The notes: a model not told the origin generated them from the sequence alone. A stretch of DNA of 64,000 nt from Hymenobacter sediminis (GCF_003231285.1 NZ_QKNS01000001.1:744001-808000), one strand, 5' to 3'; shown: positions 1-8,927, numbered from the stretch's first letter. Program-made: numbers and translations.

Positions 1-1451
1 TGTGCGGCAGTACCCGCGCGACGCAGTTTGCCGGCTACGGCAAGGTATTCGGACTAACCAACTTTCCCAGTTTGACCAACAGCGCCGATCAGCTAGTGCT
101 ACGGGGTAAAGACGGCCGCACCCTGTTTGAATTCAGCTACACCGATGCTTGGTACCGCGACGCGCGCAAGAAAGAGGGCGGCTGGACCCTGGAAATGGTA
201 GATGCCACCAACCCCTGCGGCGGCCCCGAAAACTGGCAGGCCAGCCAGGATGCCACCGGCGGTACGCCCGGCCGTGCTAACTCCGTGCGTGCCTCCAACC
301 CCGACCGCACCGCGCCCACTTTGCTCCGGGCTTTGGCCCTTACCCCAACCACAGTGCGGCTGTATTTTGGCGAGAAGCTGGACAGCACTGCGGCGGCTAA
401 TCCTGCGCTGTACACCCTTACCCCAGTTGCAACTATCACCCGCGTTGCGCCAGTTGGTCCCGATTTTCGATTGGTAGATTTGACCCTGGCTGCACCGCTG
501 ACGCCCAATCAGCCCGTGACGGTAACGGTGCAGCGCTTCTTAGATTGCGTGGGCAATGCCAGCGGCCCGGCTACTTCGGCCACGTTTGCCCTGCCCGCTC
601 CCGTGGCCTCCGGCGACGTAGTCATCAACGAAATTCTGTTCAATCCGCGCTCCGGTGGGGTTGATTTCGTGGAAGTGCTCAACCGTTCCACCAACTACCT
701 GGATGTGCAAGGCTGGCAGGTGGGTAGTGAGCGGGCTGGAGGTACCCTGGATGCAGAGCCCGTAAGCAGTGGTCCGATGCTGTTACCGCCGGGTGGTTTG
801 TTGGTGTTTACTACCAGCCTTTCGGTGCTGCAAAGCCAGTACCCCGCCAGCATCAATCCAGCCAATATACTCCAGGTGCCTGCCCTGCCGACCCTGCCCG
901 ACGATGCCGGGGTAGTAGTGCTGCTCAATGCCCAGGCCCGGCCCCTGGACCGCGTAGCCTACTCCGAAAAACAGCACCTCAAGCTTCTTGACGACGTGAA
1001 TGGCGTGTCCCTGGAGCGGATTCGGGCTACGGGGCCGAGTGAGGCCGGCAATTTTCACTCGGCGGCAGGCAGCGCGGGCTACGCTACACCCGGCCGCCCG
1101 AACTCCCAGCAGCAGGCGGACCCTACTGGCTCAGATGTATTGACCTTGGCGCCCGAGCTGTTCACCCCCGATGACGACGGCCAGCAGGATTTCACTACCC
1201 TCAGCTATCAGTTAGATGCTCCGGGCTACGTGGGCTCCGTGACGATTTATGATGCTCAGGGGCGACTAGCCCGCCAACTAGTGCGCAACGAAACCCTGAG
1301 CACGAAAGGCTTCTGGCAGTGGGACGGCCTTACCGACCGGGGCCAGAAAGCCGCCGTGGGCTACTACGTGCTACTCATTGAGCTGTTCAAGCCTAGTGGC
1401 GGACAGAAGCAGCAATACCGGAAAACGGTGGTGGTAGGAGCCCGTTTCTGA
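1..1451 (+). CDS. Lamin-tail-domain surface protein, C-terminal part (5' end outside window)
   Basis: The reading frame is open from the first complete codon at base 3, so the true start lies upstream; the ATG-less TTG at 72 is not a believable start. Visible order: an incomplete lamin-tail-like segment at the N side, a Big_5/Ig-like stretch (about residues 95-190 of the visible part), a lamin tail domain beginning near GDVVINEILFNP, and a C-terminal FlgD-like Ig fold near the words FTPDDDGQQDF and GYYVLLIELF. This order is familiar from very large extracellular proteins of Cytophagales. I infer a secreted or surface protein; the ending is not a typical type IX sorting domain. No enzyme activity can be proposed. 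Confidence 0.75.
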   Translation, partial: CGSTRATQFAGYGKVFGLTNFPSLTNSADQLVLRGKDGRTLFEFSYTDAWYRDARKKEGGWTLEMVDATNPCGGPENWQASQDATGGTPGRANSVRASNPDRTAPTLLRALALTPTTVRLYFGEKLDSTAAANPALYTLTPVATITRVAPVGPDFRLVDLTLAAPLTPNQPVTVTVQRFLDCVGNASGPATSATFALPAPVASGDVVINEILFNPRSGGVDFVEVLNRSTNYLDVQGWQVGSERAGGTLDAEPVSSGPMLLPPGGLLVFTTSLSVLQSQYPASINPANILQVPALPTLPDDAGVVVLLNAQARPLDRVAYSEKQHLKLLDDVNGVSLERIRATGPSEAGNFHSAAGSAGYATPGRPNSQQQADPTGSDVLTLAPELFTPDDDGQQDFTTLSYQLDAPGYVGSVTIYDAQGRLARQLVRNETLSTKGFWQWDGLTDRGQKAAVGYYVLLIELFKPSGGQKQQYRKTVVVGARF

Positions 1452-1617
1452 CCAAGAAAGCCCCTCGTTTACGGTTGAGCAGGCAGCAGAACGCAAGCTC
1501 GGCATTGCGCGGAAATCTAAATAAAAATTCCAAAAAAATCCATACTCGACAATATCCTTTAAAAAAACAGGGCGTAAGAAGAGGCAGTCAAGGACTTCAC
1601 CCTCAAACGTCTACCCC

Positions 1618-2025
1618 ATGAAAGTTATATCACCCCGCATGCACGGCATGCTCGACTACGGCACCATCGCCATTTTTGCTCTGGCTCCTACGCTGTTCAA
1701 CTTCGATGGTCCGTATGCTACGGCTTGCTACGTGCTGGCCGCTGGCTACCTGCTGATTACCCTGATGACCGACTTCCCGATGGGCGTCATGCGGATGATT
1801 CCCTTCCCCATGCACGGTGGTCTGGAACTGGTGAGTGGCCTGGCCCTGCTGGCAGCCCCTTTCATCTTTGGCTTCAACGATGACAACACCGTAGCCCGTA
1901 ATTTCTTCATGATTATGGGTGTGGTATTCCTGGGTTCCTGGATGCTGACCGACTGGCGCGCCAATACCCACACAGCAAATGATATGAATGCCCGTGGCCA
2001 TAAAAACATGGCTCCCCAGCACTAA
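1618..2025 (+). CDS. Small four-helix membrane protein, SPW-repeat-like (copy 1)
   Basis: 135 residues starting MKVISPRMHGMLDY. Four hydrophobic stretches are visible (about residues 13-30, 33-50, 65-85 and 95-112), and conserved words HGMLDY, LLITLMTDFP and IPFPMHG are shared with the next gene, so the two are tandem paralogues (158 bp apart). The layout resembles the SPW-repeat family of small integral membrane proteins, although the diagnostic SPW triplet is absent. Function is unknown. The start is fixed by a CTACCCC-ATG junction with no alternative ATG upstream. A terminator-like stem follows. Confidence 0.7.
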   Translation: MKVISPRMHGMLDYGTIAIFALAPTLFNFDGPYATACYVLAAGYLLITLMTDFPMGVMRMIPFPMHGGLELVSGLALLAAPFIFGFNDDNTVARNFFMIMGVVFLGSWMLTDWRANTHTANDMNARGHKNMAPQH

Positions 2026-2052
2026 GCTGTGGTAGCTAGTATTGATTAAGTG

Positions 2053-2087
2053 AAAGAGCCTGATGACGCTGTGTTATCAGGCTCTTT
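2053..2087 (+). terminator. Rho-independent terminator after membrane-protein copy 1
   Basis: A 12-bp perfect stem (AAAGAGCCTGAT paired with ATCAGGCTCTTT) with an 11-nt loop, followed by T residues, lies 28 bp after the stop codon of the upstream gene. Confidence 0.8.
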
Positions 2088-2182
2088 TGCTTGAGCGGTA
2101 GCCTGTTATAAGCAAGCTTGGCTATACCCTTGCTGCTTCGCCGCCGTACGAGTTTTATCCTTCCACCCCAACTTCTGACTTT

Positions 2183-2557
2183 ATGAAAATCCTGTCGTCG
2201 ACTGCGCACGGCTTCATTGATGTAGCCTTTATCACGGTGCTGGCCATGGCCCCCATCATGTTCGACCTGGAACCGGCCGTAGATACTGCCTGCTTCGTGT
2301 TGGCTGGGGGCTACCTGCTCATTACCCTGCTCACCGATTTCAAGCTGGGCATCTTCCGCGTTATTCCGTTTCCGGTGCACGGCTGGCTGGATTTGCTGAC
2401 GGGTATTGCCCTGCTGGCCGCGCCGTTTCTGTTTCATTTTGAAAATGGCAGCGCCGAGCGAAACCTGTCGTGGCTGCTGGGGGTAGTATCGGTAGTAACT
2501 TGGTTCATCACCGACTGGAAAGGCCAGACCCGCAGCATGATGACCGACCAAGGCTAA
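2183..2557 (+). CDS. Small four-helix membrane protein, SPW-repeat-like (copy 2)
   Basis: 124 residues, paralogous to the preceding gene: both begin with a Met-Lys-(Val/Ile)-(Ile/Leu)-Ser start followed by a His-Gly pair, and both contain LLITL(M/L)TDF and IPFP(M/V)HG. Four membrane segments are predicted by eye. The terminator between the copies suggests separate transcription units. Role unknown; no catalytic motif is visible. Confidence 0.68.
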   Translation: MKILSSTAHGFIDVAFITVLAMAPIMFDLEPAVDTACFVLAGGYLLITLLTDFKLGIFRVIPFPVHGWLDLLTGIALLAAPFLFHFENGSAERNLSWLLGVVSVVTWFITDWKGQTRSMMTDQG

Positions 2558-2585
2558 CCCAGCAGAAAATACCGGCCGCCCGCCA

Positions 2586-2631
2586 ACCAAACGGCCCGGC
2601 ACTCCTGATAAGGAGTGCCGGGCCGTTTGGT
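2586..2631. terminator. Bidirectional terminator, 21-bp perfect stem
   Basis: Left arm 2586-2606 and right arm 2611-2631 are perfect complements around the 4-nt loop GATA. It sits between convergent genes ending at 2557 (+) and 2649 (-), and can serve both strands. Confidence 0.8.
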
Positions 2632-2648
2632 GTAGTGCATTTTGCTAC

Positions 2649-3509
2649 CTACCGCCGGAACGTAAACCCGACGAAAAACTCCCGGTCCATTTCCTTACTC
2701 AGGGCCAGGTGCGTGCCCAGATCTACCTGCAGGTTGTCGGTGAGGGTGAAGATGGGAGCGAGGTTGAGGGAGGAGCGCCAGTTGCGGCGCTGGGCATCCC
2801 ACTGCGTCACGCCTTCTACCAGAAAGCTGAACACGTCCGTGAATTCATGGTCGAGGGCAATGGAGGGCATCACGCGGGCGTAGTGCTTGCCTTGTTCCCG
2901 GTCGTAGTTTAGGTCGCCTTGCACCTGCAAATCGAGGTTGAACCGGTCGGGCAGCTCAATATTGACGGGCACAATCAGGCCGCCTTCTACGGCGCCGCTG
3001 CCGGTTTTGCCGCCCGTAGGCAGGCGAGTGTAGGCTACCACGGCCATGGCAATGGGGCCTTCCTGATCGTCGCCGAGGAAGTTGTGCTTGAGCCGCACGG
3101 CCACGTCGCCGAAGCTCGCTTGGCGCTGCCAGTTGGTTTCGCCCACCTCACGCTCCTTCTCTACCTTGTAGAGCGGCATTTCCACCTGCACATCAGTACG
3201 GCGACTCAGACCCATTTTCAGGGTAGTGTAAGCCACCTTCAGCTCCCGGCCGCGCGAGGTGCCTTCCCGTTCATTCACCACGCGGATGGCGTCGGTTTCT
3301 GTTTGGAAGTGGCCGGCATCTACCGTAAATGGGCTTTCCGTCACGCCGGGGCGGTCGGGGCGCAGGGGCCGCAGCTGGTTGCGCGGCACCGGCTTGAACA
3401 GGTTGAAGTGAGCGGAGTCGTAGGGACAGGTTTTGGGCTTGTCCTGGGCCTGGGCCAGGCCGGCCGAAGCCAGCAAGCCCAGCAGCGCGATGTAACGGGA
3501 GATACACAT
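2649..3509 (-). CDS. Outer-membrane beta-barrel transporter-like protein (phenol_MetA_deg type)
   Basis: 286 residues from the ATG whose complement is at 3507-3509; a further upstream ATG exists but would add 22 residues before the obvious signal peptide MCISRYIALLGLLASAGLAQ, so the internal start is preferred. After the signal peptide come RPDRPGVTESPFTVDAGHFQ and alternating amphipathic strands ending FFVGFTFRR, typical of the barrel family annotated as transporter/putative meta-pathway protein (PF13557). Function in this family is poorly established. It lies 114 bp downstream of the TonB receptor on the same strand and may be co-transcribed with it, which would place it in the metal-responsive unit. 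Confidence 0.65.
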   Translation of the reverse strand: MCISRYIALLGLLASAGLAQAQDKPKTCPYDSAHFNLFKPVPRNQLRPLRPDRPGVTESPFTVDAGHFQTETDAIRVVNEREGTSRGRELKVAYTTLKMGLSRRTDVQVEMPLYKVEKEREVGETNWQRQASFGDVAVRLKHNFLGDDQEGPIAMAVVAYTRLPTGGKTGSGAVEGGLIVPVNIELPDRFNLDLQVQGDLNYDREQGKHYARVMPSIALDHEFTDVFSFLVEGVTQWDAQRRNWRSSLNLAPIFTLTDNLQVDLGTHLALSKEMDREFFVGFTFRR

Positions 3510-3623
3510 GAAATGAGGGGAGAAAGAGAGTACGGTGCCCCTCATACGCAACCTACCTTCAATTGGTGCCCCCACTACCCCCTAGGCAAGATCAAAGGCC
3601 TGTTGCTCACAATAATCCCCTGC

Positions 3624-5894
3624 TTACAGCGCGTACCGTACCCCCAAAAACAGCCGCCGGCCCTGAATGGGCGCGTAGTTGTAGCTGGTGTCAAAGGTGT
3701 AGCCCTGCGGGTTGTCTACCCCCACGTTTTTATCGAAGGGGTCGAAGGGCCGCAGCAGGGCGTAGCGGGGCAGAAAGTTGAACAGGTTCTTCAGGCCCCC
3801 GTACAGCTCCAGCCCTTCGCGCAGCTTGCGCGTGGCCTGAATGTTCTGCAGGGCGTACCAGGGCGAGCGGCCGGGCCGGAAGTCGTTCGGGAAGACGGGC
3901 AGAGCCATGGGGCTGCTCACCTGGCCCGTGTAATCCAGCGCGAGGCCCAGCTTTTCCCAGGTGTAGCTCACGGCCCAGGTACCCGAGAAAGGCGGCGAAT
4001 GAAACTGCGCTACCCGGCGCCGCGGGCCACCTTCCACAGGCTGCTCCCGCCGAAATACGTCCAGCAAGGTCACGCCCAGCATCACCTTCAGGGGGCGAGA
4101 CAGAGCCAAGTCAGTGTTCAGGGTCAGGCCACGGCTGATGGCGTACCCATCGAGGTTGCGGTAGATGATTTGGTTGGGGTTGGTGTCGTAGTCGGGGCTG
4201 ATTTTGTTGGTGAAGTAGGTGTAGAACACGCTGCCATCGAGGGTGAGGGTAGCGCCGCTGGGTAGCTGCAGAAAGCGGTTGTAGTTCACGTTTACGTTCC
4301 AGCTCCGCTCGGGCTCCAGGGCTTCGGGTACCACTACCTGCCGGGCGCCAGTGAGGGCCGCGTGGTCCTCGGTGAACAGATTTACTACCCTGTACCCATT
4401 GCCCAACCCCACGCGCCATACCTGGCTGCCATCGGGCCGGCCCCACTTGTAGTTCAGGCGCGGACTCAGGATGTTGCCGTGGCGGGAGTTGTAGTCGTAG
4501 CGCAGCCCCATGAGCAGGGTTGCGTCGGGCGTGAGGCGCCATTCGTCCTGCACAAACAGGCCGGGCAATTGCACCAGGTCGGGGGCGTTGCGGCGCGTGT
4601 CGTTGGGGCCCGCCGCGGCGGTAGCGGGTGTGTTGTCGTCGTACCAGGTGAGGCGATAGGTAGCGCCCGTGAGCAGGTTGTGCCGGATGCTCAGCTCCTT
4701 GGCCCAGGTCAGCTGCCCGAAGCCCACGCGCTGCACCGCTTGGTAGAGGGTAGTACCGTAGGCCGAGTTCTGGTTGTGCTGGTTGAAGGTGCCGCTGAGC
4801 AAGAGCTTCTGCCCTCGCACCGGCAGCTGGTACTGGCCCAGCAACTCGTAGCGGCTCGTGTACACGCTTTCCCCGTAAATGCTGTCCTGGCCACGGTGCT
4901 CGGGGCTCCAGTTCAGCTGCCCCCCGAACCGGTCTTCGTAGTAATAGCGGCCGGCCAGACTAGCTACTTGCTGCTCGGGCCGCGCCCAGGTCCACTTATT
5001 AAACACCGACACCCGCTGCTGGGTAGGCACGTCGGTAAAGCCGTCATTGTTCACATCGCGGCGCTGATTGTAGTGGTAGAGGTTGGTGCTGAGCAGGGTA
5101 GAGGCTGCCCCGATTTTGCGCGCTACGCCCAGGTCGAGGTTTACGTCGCGGTAGGAGGTAGCAAACACATCGGCCGAGAAGCGCGGTGCCTTCGCCGGAT
5201 TTTTGGTGATGACGTTGATGAGTCCGCCCACGGCCTCGGAGCCGTAGAGCGTGGACGCGGGTCCTTTCACTACCTCCACCCGCTCAATAAGGCTGCTCGG
5301 AATGCCACTCAGCCCGTACACCGTGCTCAGGGAACTCACCAGTGGCATGCCGTCAATCAGCACCATGGTGTAGGGTCCTTCCAGCCCGTTGATGTGGATG
5401 TCGCCGGTGCCGCACACGTTGCAGTTGAGCTGGGGCCGCACCCCGTTGATCATCGTCAGGTTCTCGAACAGGCACACCGCCGGGTTTTTCCGAAACAGTT
5501 TGGGCGAGTACAGCTCCACCGCCACCGGCGACTCACTTTTTATCACCTCGTTCAGCGTCCCGCTCACCACCACGTCGCCGAGGGCGTTGGGGCCGGGGTT
5601 CAGGCTGAGGTGGAGGGTAGTGGTTTGGCCTGCCGTTACAGTTATGTTCCGCTCAGTAGGTAGCAACCCCACTGCGCTACCCACCAGCCGGTAGCTGCCC
5701 GCCGGCACATTCGGCACCACGTAGCTTCCATGCTCGTCGGCGGTGGTGCCCAGGGTAGTCCCCTTCAGCCCGATGCTGGCAAACGGTACCTCTTTCCCCT
5801 CCGAGCGCACCACACCCCGCACGGTTCCAGTGGGTTGAGCTACCACGGCTACGCCGCTTATCATCAAGACCAACCAAAGTAAGAGCTGTTTCAT
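3624..5894 (-). CDS. TonB-dependent outer-membrane receptor, probable metal uptake
   Basis: 756 residues with signal peptide MKQLLLWLVLMISGVAVVAQ, a carboxypeptidase-regulatory-like domain (about 22-105), a TonB plug (about 115-235) with the words VLIDGMPLVSSLS and VEVVKGPASTLYGSEAVGG, and a long beta-barrel. The plug contains CNVCGTGDIHING, a Cys-x2-Cys pair that could bind metal. A 22-nt gap separates the start codon from a TTTAG-N6-CTAAA operator that also precedes mntH, so I infer a receptor for manganese or iron (free, chelated or siderophore-bound). Family membership is firm; substrate is inference. Confidence 0.88.
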   Translation of the reverse strand: MKQLLLWLVLMISGVAVVAQPTGTVRGVVRSEGKEVPFASIGLKGTTLGTTADEHGSYVVPNVPAGSYRLVGSAVGLLPTERNITVTAGQTTTLHLSLNPGPNALGDVVVSGTLNEVIKSESPVAVELYSPKLFRKNPAVCLFENLTMINGVRPQLNCNVCGTGDIHINGLEGPYTMVLIDGMPLVSSLSTVYGLSGIPSSLIERVEVVKGPASTLYGSEAVGGLINVITKNPAKAPRFSADVFATSYRDVNLDLGVARKIGAASTLLSTNLYHYNQRRDVNNDGFTDVPTQQRVSVFNKWTWARPEQQVASLAGRYYYEDRFGGQLNWSPEHRGQDSIYGESVYTSRYELLGQYQLPVRGQKLLLSGTFNQHNQNSAYGTTLYQAVQRVGFGQLTWAKELSIRHNLLTGATYRLTWYDDNTPATAAAGPNDTRRNAPDLVQLPGLFVQDEWRLTPDATLLMGLRYDYNSRHGNILSPRLNYKWGRPDGSQVWRVGLGNGYRVVNLFTEDHAALTGARQVVVPEALEPERSWNVNVNYNRFLQLPSGATLTLDGSVFYTYFTNKISPDYDTNPNQIIYRNLDGYAISRGLTLNTDLALSRPLKVMLGVTLLDVFRREQPVEGGPRRRVAQFHSPPFSGTWAVSYTWEKLGLALDYTGQVSSPMALPVFPNDFRPGRSPWYALQNIQATRKLREGLELYGGLKNLFNFLPRYALLRPFDPFDKNVGVDNPQGYTFDTSYNYAPIQGRRLFLGVRYAL

Positions 5895-5916
5895 TTTAGC
5901 GGGGTATGGTGATAAT

Positions 5917-5934
5917 ATTTAGATGAGTCTAAAT
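5917..5934. promoter_or_regulatory. Inverted-repeat operator upstream of the TonB receptor (DtxR/MntR-like)
   Basis: ATTTAGATGAGTCTAAAT: 7-bp perfect arms ATTTAGA/TCTAAAT around TGAG, 22 bp before the receptor start. The core TTTAG-N6-CTAAA recurs upstream of mntH at 7500-7523. The form resembles operators of DtxR/MntR/IdeR repressors. No such regulator is encoded in the window. Confidence 0.65.
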
Positions 5935-5987
5935 CCGTCGAGCTGAAAAAAGCGCGGCGATGCGCGCTGGTGTTAAGTTGGCAGTGA

Positions 5988-6034
5988 AGCTAGACTAAGC
6001 TCCCCTTCTCAGAGGAGGGGAGCTTAGTCTAGCT
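5988..6034. terminator. Long near-perfect hairpin after mntH
   Basis: Left arm 5988-6010 and right arm 6012-6034 pair over 23 positions with a single G-T wobble and a 1-nt nominal loop. It lies 31 bp past the mntH stop codon and upstream of the TonB receptor operator, so it can end mntH transcription. Its core AGCTCCCCTTCTCAGAGGAG belongs to the same repeat family as 13129-13266. Confidence 0.65.
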
Positions 6035-6065
6035 CTAGGTTTCTAGCTGGCTGTGACTAGCTGAC

Positions 6066-7442
6066 TTATCCGAAGAAGGTCTCCCAGAGCAGGTACACGT
6101 TCAGAAGAATGATGATGCCGGAGACAAACCAGGCCAGTGCCTGCACCCAAGGCTTGTTCACGAACACGCCCATTTTGGCCTTGCTGCCCGTAAACATCAC
6201 CAGCGGCACTACCGCAAAGCTGAGCTGAAACGACAGGATAACCTGGCTTAGCACCAGCAACTCGCCAGTACCTTTCTCCCCGTAGAGTATAGTCACGATG
6301 AGAGCCGGCACCACGGCAATAGCGCGGGTAATTAGGCGGCGCAGCCAAGGCTTGAGGCGCAGATTCAGGAAACCTTCCATGACAATCTGCCCGGCCAGGG
6401 TGCCTGTGAGGGTAGAGTTCTGGCCCGAAGCCAGTAGCGCCACGGCAAACACGACGGAGGCCATAGTGGCACCCAGCACAGGAGCCAGCAGCTCGTAGGC
6501 CTGGTTGATGTCGGCTACCTCGTGGTGGCCGTTTTTGTGGAAGGCCGCCGCAGCCGTCACTAAAATGGCGGCATTCACGAAGAAGGCCAGAAACAAGGCC
6601 ACCGTGCTGTCGATGGTAGCAAACTTAATGGCCATGCGCTTGCCTTGCTCCGTCTGCTCAATGGCGCGTGTTTGCACAATGCTGGAGTGCAGGTATAGGT
6701 TGTGGGGCATGACGGTAGCGCCCAGAATACCAATAGCCACGTAGAGCATGCCCGGCGTGGTGACTACCTCGGGGCGGGGCACCAAGCCACCCAAAATGCC
6801 AAACCAGTCAGGGTTCGACACAATAATTTCGTAGAGGAAGCAGCCGAAAATCAGCACAATCAGGCCGGCCACAATGCTTTCCAGTACCCGGAAGCCTTTG
6901 TGCTGAAACAGCAGCACCACCAGCACGTCGAGAATAGTCAGGACTACCCCCCAGGGCAGCGGCAACCTAAACAGCAGGTTCAGAGCAATGGCCGAGCCGA
7001 TAACTTCAGCCAGGTCGCAGGCAGCAATGGCTATTTCGCACAGAAACCACAGTACCATGCCCACCGGCTTCGAAAAATGGTCGCGGCAGGCCTGAGCCAA
7101 GTCACGCCCCGTCACGATGCCCAGCTTGGCAGCCAAGTGCTGGAGCAGCATGGCAAACAAATTGGAAATCAGAATGACGGAAAGCAACGTATAGCCGAAA
7201 CGGGAGCCGCCGGCAATGTCGGTGGCCCAGTTGCCGGGGTCCATGTAGCCCACTGCCACCATCAGCCCCGGTCCCCAAAAGGCCAGTAGCTTGCGCCAGA
7301 AAGAGGCATCGTGAGCGGGCACCCGGATGGTGGCAAACACCTCCTGCAGCGAGGGGGCCGTGCGGGCACGGCGCCAGCCTGCTTCGGGCGGCGTTTGAGG
7401 AGTAACTTCCGTATCGGGGGTAGAAGGTAACACTGAAGGCAT
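6066..7442 (-). CDS. mntH: Nramp-family divalent metal (Mn2+/Fe2+) : proton symporter MntH
   Basis: 458 residues, the usual length for bacterial MntH, with about 11 membrane helices. The signature metal-site word of TM1 is present as [10 protein letters not shown] (DPGN), and the TM6 site as [10 protein letters not shown] (MPH), so both halves of the metal-binding site are intact. The N-terminal 45 residues are hydrophilic. It imports Mn2+ (or Fe2+) across the inner membrane using the proton gradient. A strong inverted-repeat operator at 7500-7523 lies about 58 bp upstream, pointing to metal-dependent repression. The divergent neighbour is a CDF metal exporter. Confidence 0.95.
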   Translation of the reverse strand: MPSVLPSTPDTEVTPQTPPEAGWRRARTAPSLQEVFATIRVPAHDASFWRKLLAFWGPGLMVAVGYMDPGNWATDIAGGSRFGYTLLSVILISNLFAMLLQHLAAKLGIVTGRDLAQACRDHFSKPVGMVLWFLCEIAIAACDLAEVIGSAIALNLLFRLPLPWGVVLTILDVLVVLLFQHKGFRVLESIVAGLIVLIFGCFLYEIIVSNPDWFGILGGLVPRPEVVTTPGMLYVAIGILGATVMPHNLYLHSSIVQTRAIEQTEQGKRMAIKFATIDSTVALFLAFFVNAAILVTAAAAFHKNGHHEVADINQAYELLAPVLGATMASVVFAVALLASGQNSTLTGTLAGQIVMEGFLNLRLKPWLRRLITRAIAVVPALIVTILYGEKGTGELLVLSQVILSFQLSFAVVPLVMFTGSKAKMGVFVNKPWVQALAWFVSGIIILLNVYLLWETFFG

Positions 7443-7499
7443 ATCGGCAAGCAGAAGGTCCGGCTAGTACCCGGAGATACTGAAAGTCACAAAGAAAGG

Positions 7500-7523
7500 T
7501 AAATTTAGAGTAGCCTAAATTTA
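7500..7523. promoter_or_regulatory. Inverted-repeat operator upstream of mntH (DtxR/MntR-like)
   Basis: Perfect 9-bp arms TAAATTTAG/CTAAATTTA around AGTAGC. Its core TTTAG-N6-CTAAA equals that at 5917-5934. A weaker look-alike (TTTTAAGACAGTCTATCT, about 12 of 18 matches to the receptor site) follows from about 7526. Because the site lies in the mntH/CDF divergent region, it could act on either gene; it is closer to mntH. Confidence 0.7.
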
Positions 7524-7688
7524 TTTTTAAGACAGTCTATCTACTGCTTTTGTTTGAAAAAGTTACTGCCGCTGTCACATCCGCAGATTTTCCCGGAATT
7601 TTGCGCCCCTTTTCCGTGTCTTTGCTTGCCCGGCACCGGAACCTGAAGTAGCCGCTCCGCGGTATACTATTCCCCCTCACTGCTCATC

Positions 7689-8714
7689 ATGGCTTCTCGA
7701 CTGCTCGCCCGCTCCATATTTTCGTTGCCGCTGAAAACGCGCTTCGCCCTACTTTCCCTGGTAGTGAGCGTGGTGTTGGTAGCGGTGAAGTTCTACGCCT
7801 GGCTGCTGACCCGCTCCCAGGCCGTGCTGACCGATGCGCTGGAGTCGATTATCAACGTGGTAGCCAGTGGCTTTGCGCTGTATAGCATCTACCTGGCCAG
7901 CCTGCCCAAAGACGAAAACCACCCTTACGGCCACGGCAAAATCGAGTACCTCTCGGTAGGTTTTGAGGGTGGGCTGATTTGGATGGCGGGGGTGTATATT
8001 TTTTACACGGCGCTGCAGTCTTTGCTGCACCCGCACGCCGTAGCCCGCCCCGACTGGGGTATGGGCCTGCTGGCTTTCACGGCTCTGGTCAACCTAGGCA
8101 CTGGGTTTCTGCTGGTGCAGGCGGGCCGTAAGCATCATTCGCCTACCCTGGTCGGCGACGGCCAGCACCTGTATTTAGATGCCGTGAGCACCTTGGTTTC
8201 GTGCGCGGCCCTGCTGCTGGTGGTATTCACCGGCAACGTAGTCTATGACTCGGCCGCGGCGCTGATTCTGGGTGTTTTCATTGTGGTAAACGGGTACCGC
8301 ATGGTGCGCCGCTCCGTATCGGGGCTGATGGATGAGGTGGATGTAGCTACTGTGCAGCACGTAGTGGCCGAGTTGCAGGAGCACCGTGAGCCGGCCTGGA
8401 TTGACGTGCACAACCTGCGCGTGGTGCGCTACGGGGCCAATCTGCACATCGACTGCCACATCACCATGCCCTACTATTTCAGCTTGGAGCAAACCCACAC
8501 CGAGGTGCATAACATTGAAGTGCTGGTAGACCAAGAGTTTGAAGTACAGGTAGAAATGTTCGTGCACGCCGACCCCTGTAACTTTGCCGCCTGCTCTCAC
8601 TGCCGCATGCCCGATTGCCCCGTGCGCCAGCACCCCTTCAGTCAGGAAATTCCCTGGACCCTGGCCAACGTAGTGAAAAACGAACGGCACCAGTTAGCGG
8701 AAGTGGTAGAATAA
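7689..8714 (+). CDS. Cation diffusion facilitator (CDF) metal exporter with Cys-rich tail
   Basis: 341 residues, six membrane helices followed by a cytoplasmic metal-binding domain. TM2 carries TDALES where FieF-type proteins have DxxxD, and TM5 carries HLYLD, an HxxxD metal motif; the loop word HPYGHGKIE is diagnostic of the family. The C-terminus has an uncommon Cys cluster with spacing C-x4-C-x2-C-x4-C (about residues 298-311) followed by His. CDF proteins export Zn2+, Fe2+, Mn2+ or Co2+ in exchange for protons; the second Asp of TM2 is replaced, so specificity cannot be read. Divergent from mntH, which suggests opposing import and efflux. Confidence 0.9.
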   Translation: MASRLLARSIFSLPLKTRFALLSLVVSVVLVAVKFYAWLLTRSQAVLTDALESIINVVASGFALYSIYLASLPKDENHPYGHGKIEYLSVGFEGGLIWMAGVYIFYTALQSLLHPHAVARPDWGMGLLAFTALVNLGTGFLLVQAGRKHHSPTLVGDGQHLYLDAVSTLVSCAALLLVVFTGNVVYDSAAALILGVFIVVNGYRMVRRSVSGLMDEVDVATVQHVVAELQEHREPAWIDVHNLRVVRYGANLHIDCHITMPYYFSLEQTHTEVHNIEVLVDQEFEVQVEMFVHADPCNFAACSHCRMPDCPVRQHPFSQEIPWTLANVVKNERHQLAEVVE

Positions 8715-8780
8715 GTGCAGGAGGTAAACAGCGATAAGTAACAGGTGATAGGTGAGGATTTGTCGGCGACACGCTCATTT

Positions 8781-8872
8781 GTCATGTCGAGCTTGTCGAG
8801 ACATCTCGCGTGCTGACGTCGGATTAGTATTGCAACGATTCGAGCGAGATGTCCCGGCAAGCTCGACATGAC
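8781..8872. repeat. REP-like inverted repeat (29-nt arms, 34-nt spacer)
   Basis: Arms 8781-8809 (beginning GTCATGTCGAGCTTGTCGAG) and 8844-8872 are inverted copies with two mismatches. The unit lies between convergent genes. The arm type resembles dispersed intergenic repeats I associate with Hymenobacter genomes (not verified here). Confidence 0.7.
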
Positions 8873-8927
8873 GTTCTTAATTACTTATTTATCAACGTTT
8901 ATCTCATCACCTCATTATCCCAAAGCA

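Noticed and set aside
2919..4265. Long + strand open frame of 448 codons opposite the TonB receptor
   Set aside because: Composition and His/Val/Gly-rich translation are typical of an antisense shadow in G+C-rich DNA; the opposite strand carries clear receptor and barrel genes.
4362..5663. Long + strand open frame of 433 codons inside the TonB receptor gene
   Set aside because: Antisense shadow of the receptor; no recognisable domain or start context.
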